Notes: generated by a model not told the origin, from the letters alone. A stretch of DNA of 6,691 nucleotides from Phycisphaerae bacterium (GCA_020058145.1 JAGVEP010000257.1:1-6691); one strand, 5' to 3'; numbered from the stretch's first letter, positions 1 through 5,760 are shown. Numbers and translations: made by a program.

Positions 1-390
1 GAGGAGGCCGGGCCGGGGAAGGCCCCCAGCCGCGCGCCGCCCGACGCGCGGGACGTGAAACCCGCCGAAGCCAAGGAGAAGGCGAAGCCGAAGGAGGCCG
101 ACGCCGGCGACAGCTTCACTTTCGCCGCGAGCAGCTACTACGTCGTCGTGCAGCACTTTCGCATTCGCGACCGTGACCGCGCCGTTGCGGCCAAGGAGTT
201 CCTGCGGTCGAAGGGCGTCGAATGCGTGATCCGCCCCGGCGGCGGCGATCTCGAACTCGTCGCAACCGAAGCCTTTACTTCCGAACCCGCGGCGCACGAG
301 CTCGTCAAGCGTGTTCTCGGCCTCGGCAAGGAATACTGGAACAGCGGCGGCGGGTATGAATTTACCGGCGCGAAGGCGCGGAAGTTCTGA
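1..390 (+). CDS. SPOR-like domain protein, C-terminal part (5' end outside window)
   Basis: Reading frame 1 is open from the first base to the TGA at 388-390, giving 129 residues, so the gene most likely starts upstream. A GTG at 55 could serve as a start, but there is no clear ribosome-binding site before it and the upstream codons read as the same kind of linker. The first ~45 residues are a Lys/Glu/Ala/Pro-rich, probably disordered linker. From about base 136 a compact domain follows: a hydrophobic strand (YYVVVQHF), a helix rich in charged residues (AVAAKEFLRSKGV), two further strands (ECVIRP, DLELVATE), a second helix (AAHELVKRVLGLGKEY) and a Gly/aromatic tail. This order resembles the beta-alpha-beta-beta-alpha-beta plan of SPOR (peptidoglycan-binding) domains, and charged linkers ahead of SPOR domains are common. 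The family assignment is inferred from predicted fold, not a clear motif. A cell-envelope role is possible but unproven. Confidence 0.72.
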   Translation, partial: EEAGPGKAPSRAPPDARDVKPAEAKEKAKPKEADAGDSFTFAASSYYVVVQHFRIRDRDRAVAAKEFLRSKGVECVIRPGGGDLELVATEAFTSEPAAHELVKRVLGLGKEYWNSGGGYEFTGAKARKF

Positions 391-424
391 GCGTACGGCC
401 TCAGAATCGCGGCTACATATTCTG

Positions 425-497
425 TCCGAGCCGCGAGCGCAAGCTCGCGGACGCTCGTTCGTGGACCCGCACCGCTCGCTCGCGCGAGCGGCTCGGA
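425..497. repeat. Composite palindromic (REP/BIME-like) intergenic element
   Basis: Outer 10-base arms TCCGAGCCGC (425-434) and GCGGCTCGGA (488-497) are perfect inverted repeats. Nested within, CCGCGAGC (431-438) and GCTCGCGG (443-450) form a perfect 8-base stem closed by a GCAA loop (439-442), a GNRA tetraloop in RNA. On the right side CCGCTCG (472-478) pairs with CGAGCGG (485-491), and 477-490 is itself a 14-base perfect palindrome. The outer stem and the two inner hairpins share bases, so they are alternative folds. Just upstream, CAGAAT (402-407) and ATTCTG (419-424) form another short inverted repeat, so the structured region may begin at 402. There is no T-tract, so it is not a typical intrinsic terminator. 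It fills most of the 391-525 spacer, in which no gene is seen. Its architecture resembles repetitive extragenic palindromic elements; other copies cannot be seen here. Confidence 0.6.
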
Positions 498-525
498 TAG
501 GTACTTCCGCCGTTGAGTAGCGCGC

Positions 526-834
526 ATGACCCGCCTGGACCAGTTGCAGAAGCTCGCCGCCGTGCAGCCGGACGATCCGCTGATCCACTATGGCATCGGG
601 CTCGAATACGCCAACCAGGAGCGCTGGGCGGAGGCCCTGGCGGCGCTGGAACAGACCCTGAAAATCGACCCACAGTACGTCGCGGCGTTCTTCCAGAAGG
701 CCCGCGCCGAACTCAAGCTCAACCGCCGGGCTGACGCGGTTGCGACTCTGACCGCCGGCGTCAGCCAGGCTGAGCAGCGCGGCGATCGGCACAGCGCCGA
801 CGAAATGCGCAAGATGTTGGAGACGTTAACGTGA
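526..834 (+). CDS. Small tetratricopeptide repeat (TPR) protein
   Basis: A 102-residue protein starting at ATG 526 and ending at TGA 832-834. Residues ~17-50 and ~51-84 form two helix-turn-helix units with TPR spacing: Leu/Tyr/Gly in helix A (LIHYGIGLEYANQERW), Ala-rich helix B (AEALAALEQTLKIDPQY), then the next repeat starting AAFFQKARAELKLN and ADAVATLTAGV. The KIDP turn between repeats is typical of TPRs. No signal peptide or membrane segment is present, so it is probably cytoplasmic. TPRs mediate protein contacts, and the partner is unknown. The Shine-Dalgarno upstream is weak. Its stop overlaps the dapB start (GTGA at 831-834), which indicates one transcript and translational coupling. 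A direct role in lysine synthesis is not implied; the pairing may be simply operonic. Confidence 0.87.
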   Translation: MTRLDQLQKLAAVQPDDPLIHYGIGLEYANQERWAEALAALEQTLKIDPQYVAAFFQKARAELKLNRRADAVATLTAGVSQAEQRGDRHSADEMRKMLETLT

Positions 835-1628
835 ATCCGCTGCACATCGCCATCGCGGGCTGCACGGGACGCATGGGCCGGACGCTGATGCAGTTCGCGG
901 CGGCCGACCCCGCGTTTCAGGTCGTGGCGGCGACCACGGTGCCGCAAGATCCGCGGATCGGGCAGGATGCGGGCCCAATGGCCGGACTGGACCCGCTCGG
1001 CGTGCTCGTCGCGACGGACGTAACGGCCGCGTGCGACGCTCTGATCGAATTCACTCTGCCGGCCGGCTGCCAACACTGGGCGCAGTGGTGTGCTGAGCAC
1101 GGCGTGCCACTGGTCAGCGGCACAACCGGCCTCGACGCCGCGCAGCAAGCCACTCTCCGCCAGGCGGCCGAAAAAGTGCCGGTGGTATGGGCGCCGAACA
1201 TGAGCGTGGGCATCAACCTGTTGCTCGGGCTCGTCGCCGAGCTGGCGGCGAAGCTGGAGGAATCCTGGGACATTGAAATCTGCGAGACCCACCATCGACA
1301 GAAAGTCGACGCGCCGAGCGGCACGGCCCGCGCGCTGCTCGACGCCGCTTGTGCGGGGCGAAATCGGGCCGCTGCGGAGGTTGGCGCGTATGGCCGCTCC
1401 GGCGAGTGCGGCCCGCGCCCGCGCGGTCAAATCGGCGTACACGCACTGCGGATGGGCGCGATCGTCGGTGAGCACGAAGTGCATTTCACGAGCGCCTCCG
1501 AATCGCTCACCCTGCGCCACCGCGCGTTCTCCCGTGACACGTTCGCCGCCGGCGCGCTGCGCGCCGCACGCTGGCTTCAGCAGCGCCCGCCGGGTCTGTA
1601 CACCATGCGGGACGTCCTCTGTGCCTAA
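831..1628 (+). CDS. dapB: 4-hydroxy-tetrahydrodipicolinate reductase (DapB)
   Basis: DapB reduces (2S,4S)-4-hydroxy-2,3,4,5-tetrahydrodipicolinate to tetrahydrodipicolinate using NAD(P)H, in the diaminopimelate/lysine pathway in the cytosol. The 265-residue protein has the usual length. Residues 8-16 hold the Rossmann nucleotide-binding loop (IAGCTGRMG). SGTTG lies at 97-100/101 and APNMSVG at 121-127. The family signature E-[IV]-x-E-x-H-x3-K-x-D-x-P-S-G-T-A is matched exactly at residues 149-166, with the HH pair at 154-155 and the catalytic-region Lys158. Further on, RGQIGVHALR and IVGEHEV (near 198-217) match the C-terminal substrate-binding core, although the residue usually Asp in R-x-G-D-I-V-G is Ala210. 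GTG 831 is the start: it overlaps the TPR stop as GTGA and sits right before the conserved N-terminal strand. No other dap genes are in the window. Confidence 0.97.
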   Translation: MNPLHIAIAGCTGRMGRTLMQFAAADPAFQVVAATTVPQDPRIGQDAGPMAGLDPLGVLVATDVTAACDALIEFTLPAGCQHWAQWCAEHGVPLVSGTTGLDAAQQATLRQAAEKVPVVWAPNMSVGINLLLGLVAELAAKLEESWDIEICETHHRQKVDAPSGTARALLDAACAGRNRAAAEVGAYGRSGECGPRPRGQIGVHALRMGAIVGEHEVHFTSASESLTLRHRAFSRDTFAAGALRAARWLQQRPPGLYTMRDVLCA

Positions 1629-1954
1629 ACGTCCGGCCTGTTTCCCAGCGGTTATAGGGTGCAGGCATATCGGCAGGCCGGGCGGCGCGTCCGGAAACCG
1701 CAGCCGGTTCCTGGAAAAGGCGCCGGTCTCGCCGCTCGAGTGCTCGATTCTGGGCTCGCCGGCCCGCTCCAGCGCGCGCCGCGGACATACAGCGGTGGGG
1801 TTAACCCGCGGCCAAGTCCAACCGAAGCTGGTAGAGCCGGTCACCCGACTGGTTCGCGCCGGCAGGTGAGTGTCAGGTAGTGGACAGAAAGCTGCCAGAA
1901 TCGATTCTACGAGCGCGGTCCGTACCGCAGGTAGCCCCGGCGAAAGAGACCGCT
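1629..1954. other. Spacer between dapB and the PilZ gene, with one long-range stem
   Basis: No convincing gene lies here. Just after the dapB stop, CCGGCCTG (1633-1640) is perfectly complementary to CAGGCCGG (1674-1681). The pairing extends outward through a T-G wobble and two G-C pairs, so 1630-1684 can form a stem of about 11 pairs around a loop of some 33 bases. There is no T-run, so an intrinsic terminator is not supported. A short palindrome GGGTTAACCC lies at 1798-1807. The open frames across this stretch give Arg/Pro/Gly-rich translations without recognisable domains, so I treat it as noncoding. It probably includes the PilZ promoter, but no clear -35/-10 pair is visible. Confidence 0.4.
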
Positions 1955-2257
1955 ATGGCACAGGTACGCTACTGCGAGCGTCGTAGCCACATCCGCGTGC
2001 CTGCGTCCGGACACGCCCGCTGGCAATCCGGAACACACCACGGCTACTGCGAGTTACTGGACGTGTCGCCCGGCGGCGTGGGGTTGCGAATGCCGGCACG
2101 ACGGGCGCTGCAACTCGGGCCGCTGATCAGCATCGAAGTCGATCTCACCCCTGGACGACGTTGGCGCCTCGCGAAGGACGCCCGCGTCGTTCGCCGCATC
2201 CCCGCTCAGGACGGAACGTGCGCGGTGGGGGTGCAATTCTCCGCCGCCCCGAGCTGA
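1955..2257 (+). CDS. PilZ domain protein (putative c-di-GMP receptor)
   Basis: A 100-residue single-domain protein. PilZ domains bind cyclic di-GMP through an RxxxR motif and a downstream (D/N)xSxxG motif. Here they are R10-S-H-I-R14 and D36-V-S-P-G-G41, followed by beta-barrel strands (LISIEVDL; ARVVRRI) and the typical closing strand CAVGVQFSA. Both nucleotide-binding motifs are intact, so c-di-GMP binding is likely. No output domain, membrane segment or signal peptide is present; it may act by binding a partner, as stand-alone PilZ proteins do. An in-frame GTG at 1880, with AGGTGAG about nine bases upstream, would add 25 residues. I prefer ATG 1955 because the extension uses codons unusual for the window (AGA, CTA, CGA, GTA) and carries no PilZ sequence. 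An AGAGA lies about five bases before 1955. The 3' end overlaps the convergent pyrD gene. Confidence 0.88.
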   Translation: MAQVRYCERRSHIRVPASGHARWQSGTHHGYCELLDVSPGGVGLRMPARRALQLGPLISIEVDLTPGRRWRLAKDARVVRRIPAQDGTCAVGVQFSAAPS

Positions 2258-3198
2258 AGCTGCCCAGTCAGCGCCGCGACGTGCGGCAAACCGCGCGCGG
2301 TGAGGTACTCCGCCAGCCCGGCCGCAATCTTCAGCGGCGCGGTCGGATCGACGAAGAGCGTCGTGCCCACCGCGACCGCCGCTGCCCCCGCGAGCAGGAA
2401 TTCGACGGCATCGGCCGCGTTCTGAATCCCGCCCATGCCGATGATCGGGATGCCCGCCGGTCGCGCTACTTCCCGATACACGCGGTGCACGTTGTAGAGC
2501 GCGAGCGGCTTGATCGCTGGACCGCTCAACCCCCCCGTCACGTTTGCCAGCCGCGGTCGCCAGGTGTCGGGGTCGATGCTGAGCCCCACGTACGTGTTGA
2601 CCAAACTGAGTATCTGAGCGCCGCCATCCACCGCCGCGCGCGCCAGTTCGGCAATGTCGGTGACATTCGGCGAGAGCTTGACGACCAGCTTGGCGCGCCG
2701 CAGCTCTTTCCGCACCGCCGCGACCACTTGTCGCAGCCGCACGGGGTTTGTGCCGAAGCTCAACCCGTCCGCGACGTTGGGGCACGAGACGTTCAGCTCG
2801 ATGCCGGCGATGCAAGCGTGTTCATCGAGGGCTGCGGCGACCGCGACGTAGTCCTCCACGCGCTGCCCGGCGACATTGACGAGTACGACGGTGGGCATCG
2901 TCCGAATGAACGGCAGTTTCTCCACCAGGAATCGCTGCAGGCCGACATTCGCGAGCCCGATCGCGTTCAGCAGGCCGGCGCGGACCTCGACCACGCGCTG
3001 CGGGTCGTTACCGGGCCGTTCCTCCAGCGTCACGCTCTTGGTGGTAAACCCGCCGAGTCGCCGATAATCCAGCAAGTCGGCCAGTTCCGGACCGTAGCCG
3101 CAGGTCCCGGACGCGGTGAGCACGGGGTTTCGCAGGTCCAGTCCGCCCAGATTGACCCGCAAGCGCGGATCGGGCGTCGGATCGGAGGACACGTCCAT
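2206..3198 (-). CDS. pyrD: Dihydroorotate dehydrogenase, class 1B catalytic subunit (PyrD)
   Basis: This FMN enzyme oxidises dihydroorotate to orotate in pyrimidine synthesis, in the cytosol. The 330-residue protein from ATG 3198 shows, in order: an N-terminal strand pair with NPVLTASGT (24-32), TTKS with an FMN-site Lys54, ELNVSCPN (134-141) with the catalytic Cys139 expected of class 1 enzymes, VKLSPN with Lys174, NTYVGLSID, the GGLSGPAIKP block (222-231) typical of class 1B, and the FMN-phosphate loop GMGGI (254-258) plus AVGTTLF. Cys rather than Ser as base, the GGLSGPAIKP block and the absence of a membrane-targeting N-terminus exclude class 2. Class 1B enzymes work with the iron-sulphur/FAD subunit PyrK, which is not in the window. 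An in-frame ATG at 3210 is an alternative start; neither has a clear Shine-Dalgarno. The C-terminus runs about 14 residues beyond the usual end, into the overlap with the PilZ gene. Confidence 0.96.
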   Translation of the reverse strand: MDVSSDPTPDPRLRVNLGGLDLRNPVLTASGTCGYGPELADLLDYRRLGGFTTKSVTLEERPGNDPQRVVEVRAGLLNAIGLANVGLQRFLVEKLPFIRTMPTVVLVNVAGQRVEDYVAVAAALDEHACIAGIELNVSCPNVADGLSFGTNPVRLRQVVAAVRKELRRAKLVVKLSPNVTDIAELARAAVDGGAQILSLVNTYVGLSIDPDTWRPRLANVTGGLSGPAIKPLALYNVHRVYREVARPAGIPIIGMGGIQNAADAVEFLLAGAAAVAVGTTLFVDPTAPLKIAAGLAEYLTARGLPHVAALTGQLQLGAAENCTPTAHVPS

Positions 3199-3396
3199 AA
3201 CGGCCAGCATCACGGGGCGTAGCGGCGCTGTCAACGCCCGACCCGGCGTAACCGTTTCCGGCGAGGAGTTATCGACCTTCTTGCGCGGCCCCGCCTGGTC
3301 ACGCCGAGCTGAGTTCCAGCCGATGACATAGCCAGTTGAAGCGTTCACGCGTGTGAACGCGTACGCCACGCGCGTTCTCTGCGATGGCTCGGTGAT
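3199..3396. other. Divergent intergenic region between pyrD and the HEAT-like gene
   Basis: This 198-base spacer must hold the start signals for both flanking genes, which are transcribed outward. I see no strong sigma-70 promoter. A TTGACA on the minus strand (3234-3229) would place its -10 at or past the pyrD start codon. On the plus strand TTGAAG (3336-3341) lies beside the palindrome but has no good -10 at 17 bases. GGGCGT (3215-3220) and ACGCCC (3234-3239) can form a 6-base stem in the pyrD leader. The clearest structured site is the palindrome at 3341-3360, listed separately. Confidence 0.4.
3341..3360. promoter_or_regulatory. 20-base palindrome, candidate operator
   Basis: GCGTTCAC (3341-3348) and GTGAACGC (3353-3360) are perfect 8-base inverted repeats separated by the four bases GCGT. 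The site lies 36 bases before the start codon of the HEAT-like gene and about 140 bases upstream of pyrD, in a divergent promoter region, which is where a dimeric repressor or activator would bind. No regulator gene adjoins it, and I do not recognise the half-site as belonging to a particular family. A hairpin in RNA is the alternative reading. Confidence 0.45.
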
Positions 3397-4599
3397 ATGA
3401 AGCAAGTCGAACCCCTGTACAACTGGCTCGCCACACTCGAGGATGCGGAGGCCGACCACATTCTCGCCGCAGGGCTCGAGCACGCCGATGCGTCTTTCGT
3501 AGCGCGGATCATTACCACGCTCCTGGGCCGAAAAACCGAACTGGCCTGGAAGGGGCTGGCGTCCAATTACGACCGGCTCGACGACGCGGCTCGCGCGCAG
3601 TTGCTCGCCAGCGACGAGGCTTTGCTCCGGGCCGGCGTGGCCGCCGCCCTGAAAAGTGAGACGCCGCGCCACCGTCAGAACGCCTTGGCGCTCTTGACGG
3701 AACATCAGCAACCACAGCTTGCCCATCTGGCCAGTGATGCGCTGCGCGATGTGCTGCCCGCGATCCGCGAAACGGCCGCTCAGATCATCCGCGCCAGCGC
3801 GGAGAGGATTCTGGCGCCCAGCGCTGCGGCCGACGGTGGGACACCGGGTGCGCCGCTCGCGCCTGAGGTGCGGACGATCGTGATCGAGGCGCTGCGCGCC
3901 GGGCTGCACAGCTTTGACGTGCACTTTCGACTGGAGATCCTCGAGGCGAGCCTGTGGTTTGCGAAGGACCTGCGGGAGACGCTCTGGAACGTGCTCGGCA
4001 CGCGGCGATCGCACGCGGCGTACGCGGTCACCGAGCAATTGCCGGCCTGGGACCATCCGCGCCTGGCGAGCTTCGTCCTGATTGCACTTGGGTGGCCAAG
4101 CTGGCGCTGGTCAGCCCAGGAGGTCTTGGACCGCTGGAGCACCCGCGAACAGCTTCTCGCGATCCTGCGGAATTCGGACCTGCTGGCCGATCCGCAAGTG
4201 CGCGACAGCCTGCACGTGTTGAGGTCACCGGCGTGGTTGGCGGCGGCGGGTTCCGACTTGGCTGAGCTTACGCCCGAGGATCGAGCTCTGGTACCGCAAT
4301 GGTTGTGCCATCTGGGGTATAGCGACGAGGACCGCGTGCGCGTGTTGGCCCGGTGGCGCCTGTCGCGCTACCCGGAAGTTCAGCGGGCGGCGATCTACGC
4401 GCTGGCGAAGTTGGAGAACAGAGAGGCCCTGCGCATTCTGGCGGACGTCGCCGTGCGCCCGGGGCCGATGATGCAGTTTGCCCGCTGGGTGCTGGCCGGA
4501 CGGCGGGCGACGGCCGTGGCGAACAAGGGCGCCGCCGCGGCCAGCGCAGCCGAAAACGCGAAGAGTACGAGCGAGGTGGACGCATGGGCGAAATCCTGA
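3397..4599 (+). CDS. HEAT-like helical repeat protein of unknown function
   Basis: A 400-residue protein that is almost wholly alpha-helical by composition: Leu/Ala/Arg-rich paired helices throughout. Near the C-terminus the segment PEVQRAAIYALAKLEN followed by EALRILADVA is a good HEAT/PBS-lyase-type repeat, and RHRQNALALLTEH plus AHLASDALRDVL near residues 95-125 look like earlier units. An Ala/Gly/Pro-rich break around residues 143-152 separates the two halves. The last ~25 residues are Ala/Ser/Lys-rich and probably disordered. No signal peptide or membrane helix is visible, so it is likely cytoplasmic. HEAT repeats serve as binding scaffolds; no catalytic motif is apparent and I do not recognise a named family. 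The start ATG 3397 has only a weak, too-close GGTGA upstream. Its end overlaps the next gene by 16 bases, so the two are probably co-translated and may work together. Confidence 0.82.
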   Translation: MKQVEPLYNWLATLEDAEADHILAAGLEHADASFVARIITTLLGRKTELAWKGLASNYDRLDDAARAQLLASDEALLRAGVAAALKSETPRHRQNALALLTEHQQPQLAHLASDALRDVLPAIRETAAQIIRASAERILAPSAAADGGTPGAPLAPEVRTIVIEALRAGLHSFDVHFRLEILEASLWFAKDLRETLWNVLGTRRSHAAYAVTEQLPAWDHPRLASFVLIALGWPSWRWSAQEVLDRWSTREQLLAILRNSDLLADPQVRDSLHVLRSPAWLAAAGSDLAELTPEDRALVPQWLCHLGYSDEDRVRVLARWRLSRYPEVQRAAIYALAKLENREALRILADVAVRPGPMMQFARWVLAGRRATAVANKGAAAASAAENAKSTSEVDAWAKS

Positions 4600-5009
4600 C
4601 CGTGCTGCCGCTCTTGGCGCAGACGAGCGAAATGGAAGCGCTCAAAGGCGTGCGCGAGGGGTTCGTCCAGCAGGCGTTCGATTCCAATATCCTGGGCATT
4701 CTGGCGACTGCCGCCGGTTTGTGCGTGTTGGCCTTCGTCCTGGATCGGCTGTGGCGCCGCCGCCAGCGTCGGGACGAGCCGAAACACGTGGATTACCTGA
4801 CCACGGCGGGACGCCTGCTGGGCCTCAGCCTTGCGGAAGTCGAGTTATTGCGCAGCGTCGGTGTGCGGGCACGCCTGGCGCACCCGCCGGCCATGCTGCT
4901 CTCGCCCGGCAATCTGCGCCATGCCCTGCTCGCGGCCCAACGCTCGGGTGAGGACGCCAAACTGACGGAGCGCGTTGGCCACCTGTCCCGGCGGATTTTT
5001 GGGGCCTAG
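4584..5009 (+). CDS. Small single-pass membrane protein of unknown function
   Basis: A 141-residue protein. ATG 4584 lies inside the end of the HEAT-like gene and has a good ribosome-binding site, GAGGTGG at 4573-4579, four bases upstream, so I prefer it to upstream in-frame starts that would read through the HEAT gene. Residues ~36-54 (NILGILATAAGLCVLAFVLD) form one membrane helix followed by a basic cluster (RRRQRR), placing the C-terminus in the cytoplasm. A weaker hydrophobic stretch lies at residues 4-13. The cytoplasmic part (~65-141) is helical: GRLLGLSLAEVELLRSVGVRARL, then HPPAMLLSPGNLRHALLAAQR. From memory, a similar helical module (Leu-Ser-x-x-Glu ... Pro-x-x-Leu-Leu-x-Ser-Pro) precedes PilZ domains in some proteins, but there is no PilZ here, so this is only a hint. 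It may anchor or partner the HEAT-like protein. Confidence 0.82.
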   Translation: MGEILTVLPLLAQTSEMEALKGVREGFVQQAFDSNILGILATAAGLCVLAFVLDRLWRRRQRRDEPKHVDYLTTAGRLLGLSLAEVELLRSVGVRARLAHPPAMLLSPGNLRHALLAAQRSGEDAKLTERVGHLSRRIFGA

Positions 5010-5041
5010 CCGGCGGAAACGCACGGCGGGCGGGGCGGCCA

Positions 5042-5076
5042 ATCCAAGATCCGAAATCCAAAATCCCGAATCACGC
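5042..5076. repeat. Degenerate heptanucleotide tandem repeat (about five units)
   Basis: Five consecutive 7-base units run atccaag, atccgaa, atccaaa, atcccga, atcacgc, the first four sharing ATCC and the last only ATC. The stretch is AT-richer than its surroundings. It lies 33 bases after the end of the membrane protein gene and 36 bases before the candidate sigma-factor promoter. The pattern resembles the short tandem heptanucleotide repeats known from cyanobacterial genomes and also met in planctomycete-like genomes. It is too short in period, and has no spacers, for a CRISPR. Confidence 0.65.
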
Positions 5077-5111
5077 GCCGCCGGGGTTATCATCCCCTAC
5101 GAACATCCGTG

Positions 5112-5139
5112 GGAACCGGCCAGCTTGCCGGGCGTCTAA
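5112..5139 (+). promoter_or_regulatory. Candidate ECF-type promoter of the sigma-factor operon
   Basis: GGAACC at 5112-5117 is followed after 16 bases by GTCTAA at 5134-5139 (CGTC at 5133-5136). A GGAAC-type -35 and a CGTC/GTC-type -10 at this spacing are the hallmark of promoters read by many ECF sigma factors, which often activate their own gene. Transcription would begin about ten bases before GTG 5158, giving a very short leader, which fits the lack of a clear Shine-Dalgarno there. That this sigma factor reads its own promoter is inference. Confidence 0.5.
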
Positions 5140-5157
5140 GCGAGTACACCGATCGTC

Positions 5158-5760
5158 GTGAGTCGTTCTACGCACGAGCCTGAACCAACCGACGTAGAGC
5201 TGGTTCGCCGTGCGCAACTTGGCGCCGCGGCGGCGTTCACTGAGCTCGTTGCGCGCTACCAGGACCGCGTGTTCAATACGTGTTATCGGATGTGCCACCA
5301 TCACGCCGACGCGGCCGACCTCACGCAGGCGACGTTCCTGCGGGCGCTCGAAGCCCTGCCCACGTTCGAGAACCGGGCGCGCTTCTTCACCTGGCTGTTT
5401 CGCATCGCCGTCAATCTGACCCTCTCGCAGCGGCGGCAACACGTGCGGCGGGCGAGTGTATCGCTCGACCAATCCGCCCAGGAGGAAGGCCGCGGGTTGG
5501 CCGTCGTCGCGCACGAGCAGGACGCCGCCAGCACGGCCGAGCAACGCGAATTGCACGAACGCGTGGGCCGGGCCCTCGCGCAGCTCGACGAGGAGTTTCG
5601 TGTCGCGGTGATTTTGAAGGATATTGAGGACCTCGATTATGCGACGATCGCGGAGATACTCGCGGTGCCGATCGGAACGGTGAAAAGCAGGATTCACCGC
5701 GGCCGACAGGCGCTCCGTGAGCTGCTTCGCGACGAGAGGACGTCCGTTGCCCGATCATGA
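5158..5760 (+). CDS. ECF-family (sigma-70, RpoE-like) RNA polymerase sigma factor
   Basis: A 200-residue alternative sigma factor that would direct RNA polymerase to a specific promoter set. Region 2 spans about residues 26-95: AFTELVARYQDRVFNTCYRM, the core-binding/-10 helix with DAADLTQATFLRAL, then FFTWLFRIAVNLTLSQRRQ. A variable acidic linker (~100-130) follows. Region 4 (about 134-187) has LDEEFRVAVILKDIEDLDYATIAEIL and the DNA-binding helix with PIGTVKSRIHRGRQALRELL. Length and absence of regions 1 and 3 fit the ECF class. GTG 5158 is the only reasonable start: an in-frame TAA lies at 5137-5139 and conserved sequence begins soon after. It overlaps the downstream anti-sigma gene by 14 bases, a classic co-translated pair, and the protein is probably held inactive by that partner. 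The exact ECF group cannot be named from sequence alone. Confidence 0.95.
   Translation: MSRSTHEPEPTDVELVRRAQLGAAAAFTELVARYQDRVFNTCYRMCHHHADAADLTQATFLRALEALPTFENRARFFTWLFRIAVNLTLSQRRQHVRRASVSLDQSAQEEGRGLAVVAHEQDAASTAEQRELHERVGRALAQLDEEFRVAVILKDIEDLDYATIAEILAVPIGTVKSRIHRGRQALRELLRDERTSVARS

Noticed and set aside
588..1844. Long minus-strand open frame (418 codons) across the TPR gene and dapB
   Set aside because: It lies antisense to two well-supported genes, is Arg/Ala/Gly-rich with no recognisable domain, and long antisense frames are expected in GC-rich DNA.
1659..1880. 73-codon plus-strand frame in the spacer before the PilZ gene
   Set aside because: Arg/Gly/Pro-rich, no domain, no clear ribosome-binding site; its stop merely touches the rejected GTG start at 1880.
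2161..3222. Plus-strand open frame of 353 codons opposite pyrD
   Set aside because: The minus strand encodes an unmistakable PyrD with all motifs; the plus frame is Arg-rich without a domain.
3229..3234. Perfect TTGACA on the minus strand before pyrD
   Set aside because: At 17-base spacing the -10 would be GATGCT, a poor match that overlaps the ATG at 3210, so it does not make a believable promoter for the whole gene.
3384..3395. Three-codon upstream frame (ATG GCT CGG TGA) just before the HEAT-like start
   Set aside because: Too short and without its own ribosome-binding site to support a leader peptide; probably chance.
3199..4056. N-terminal extension of the pyrD frame upstream to 4056
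   Set aside because: The open frame continues, but the extra ~286 residues lie antisense to the HEAT-like gene, show no domain, and PyrD homology begins only at about 3198.
5042..5076. Tandem repeats as a possible CRISPR
   Set aside because: The unit is only seven bases with no spacers and no cas genes nearby.
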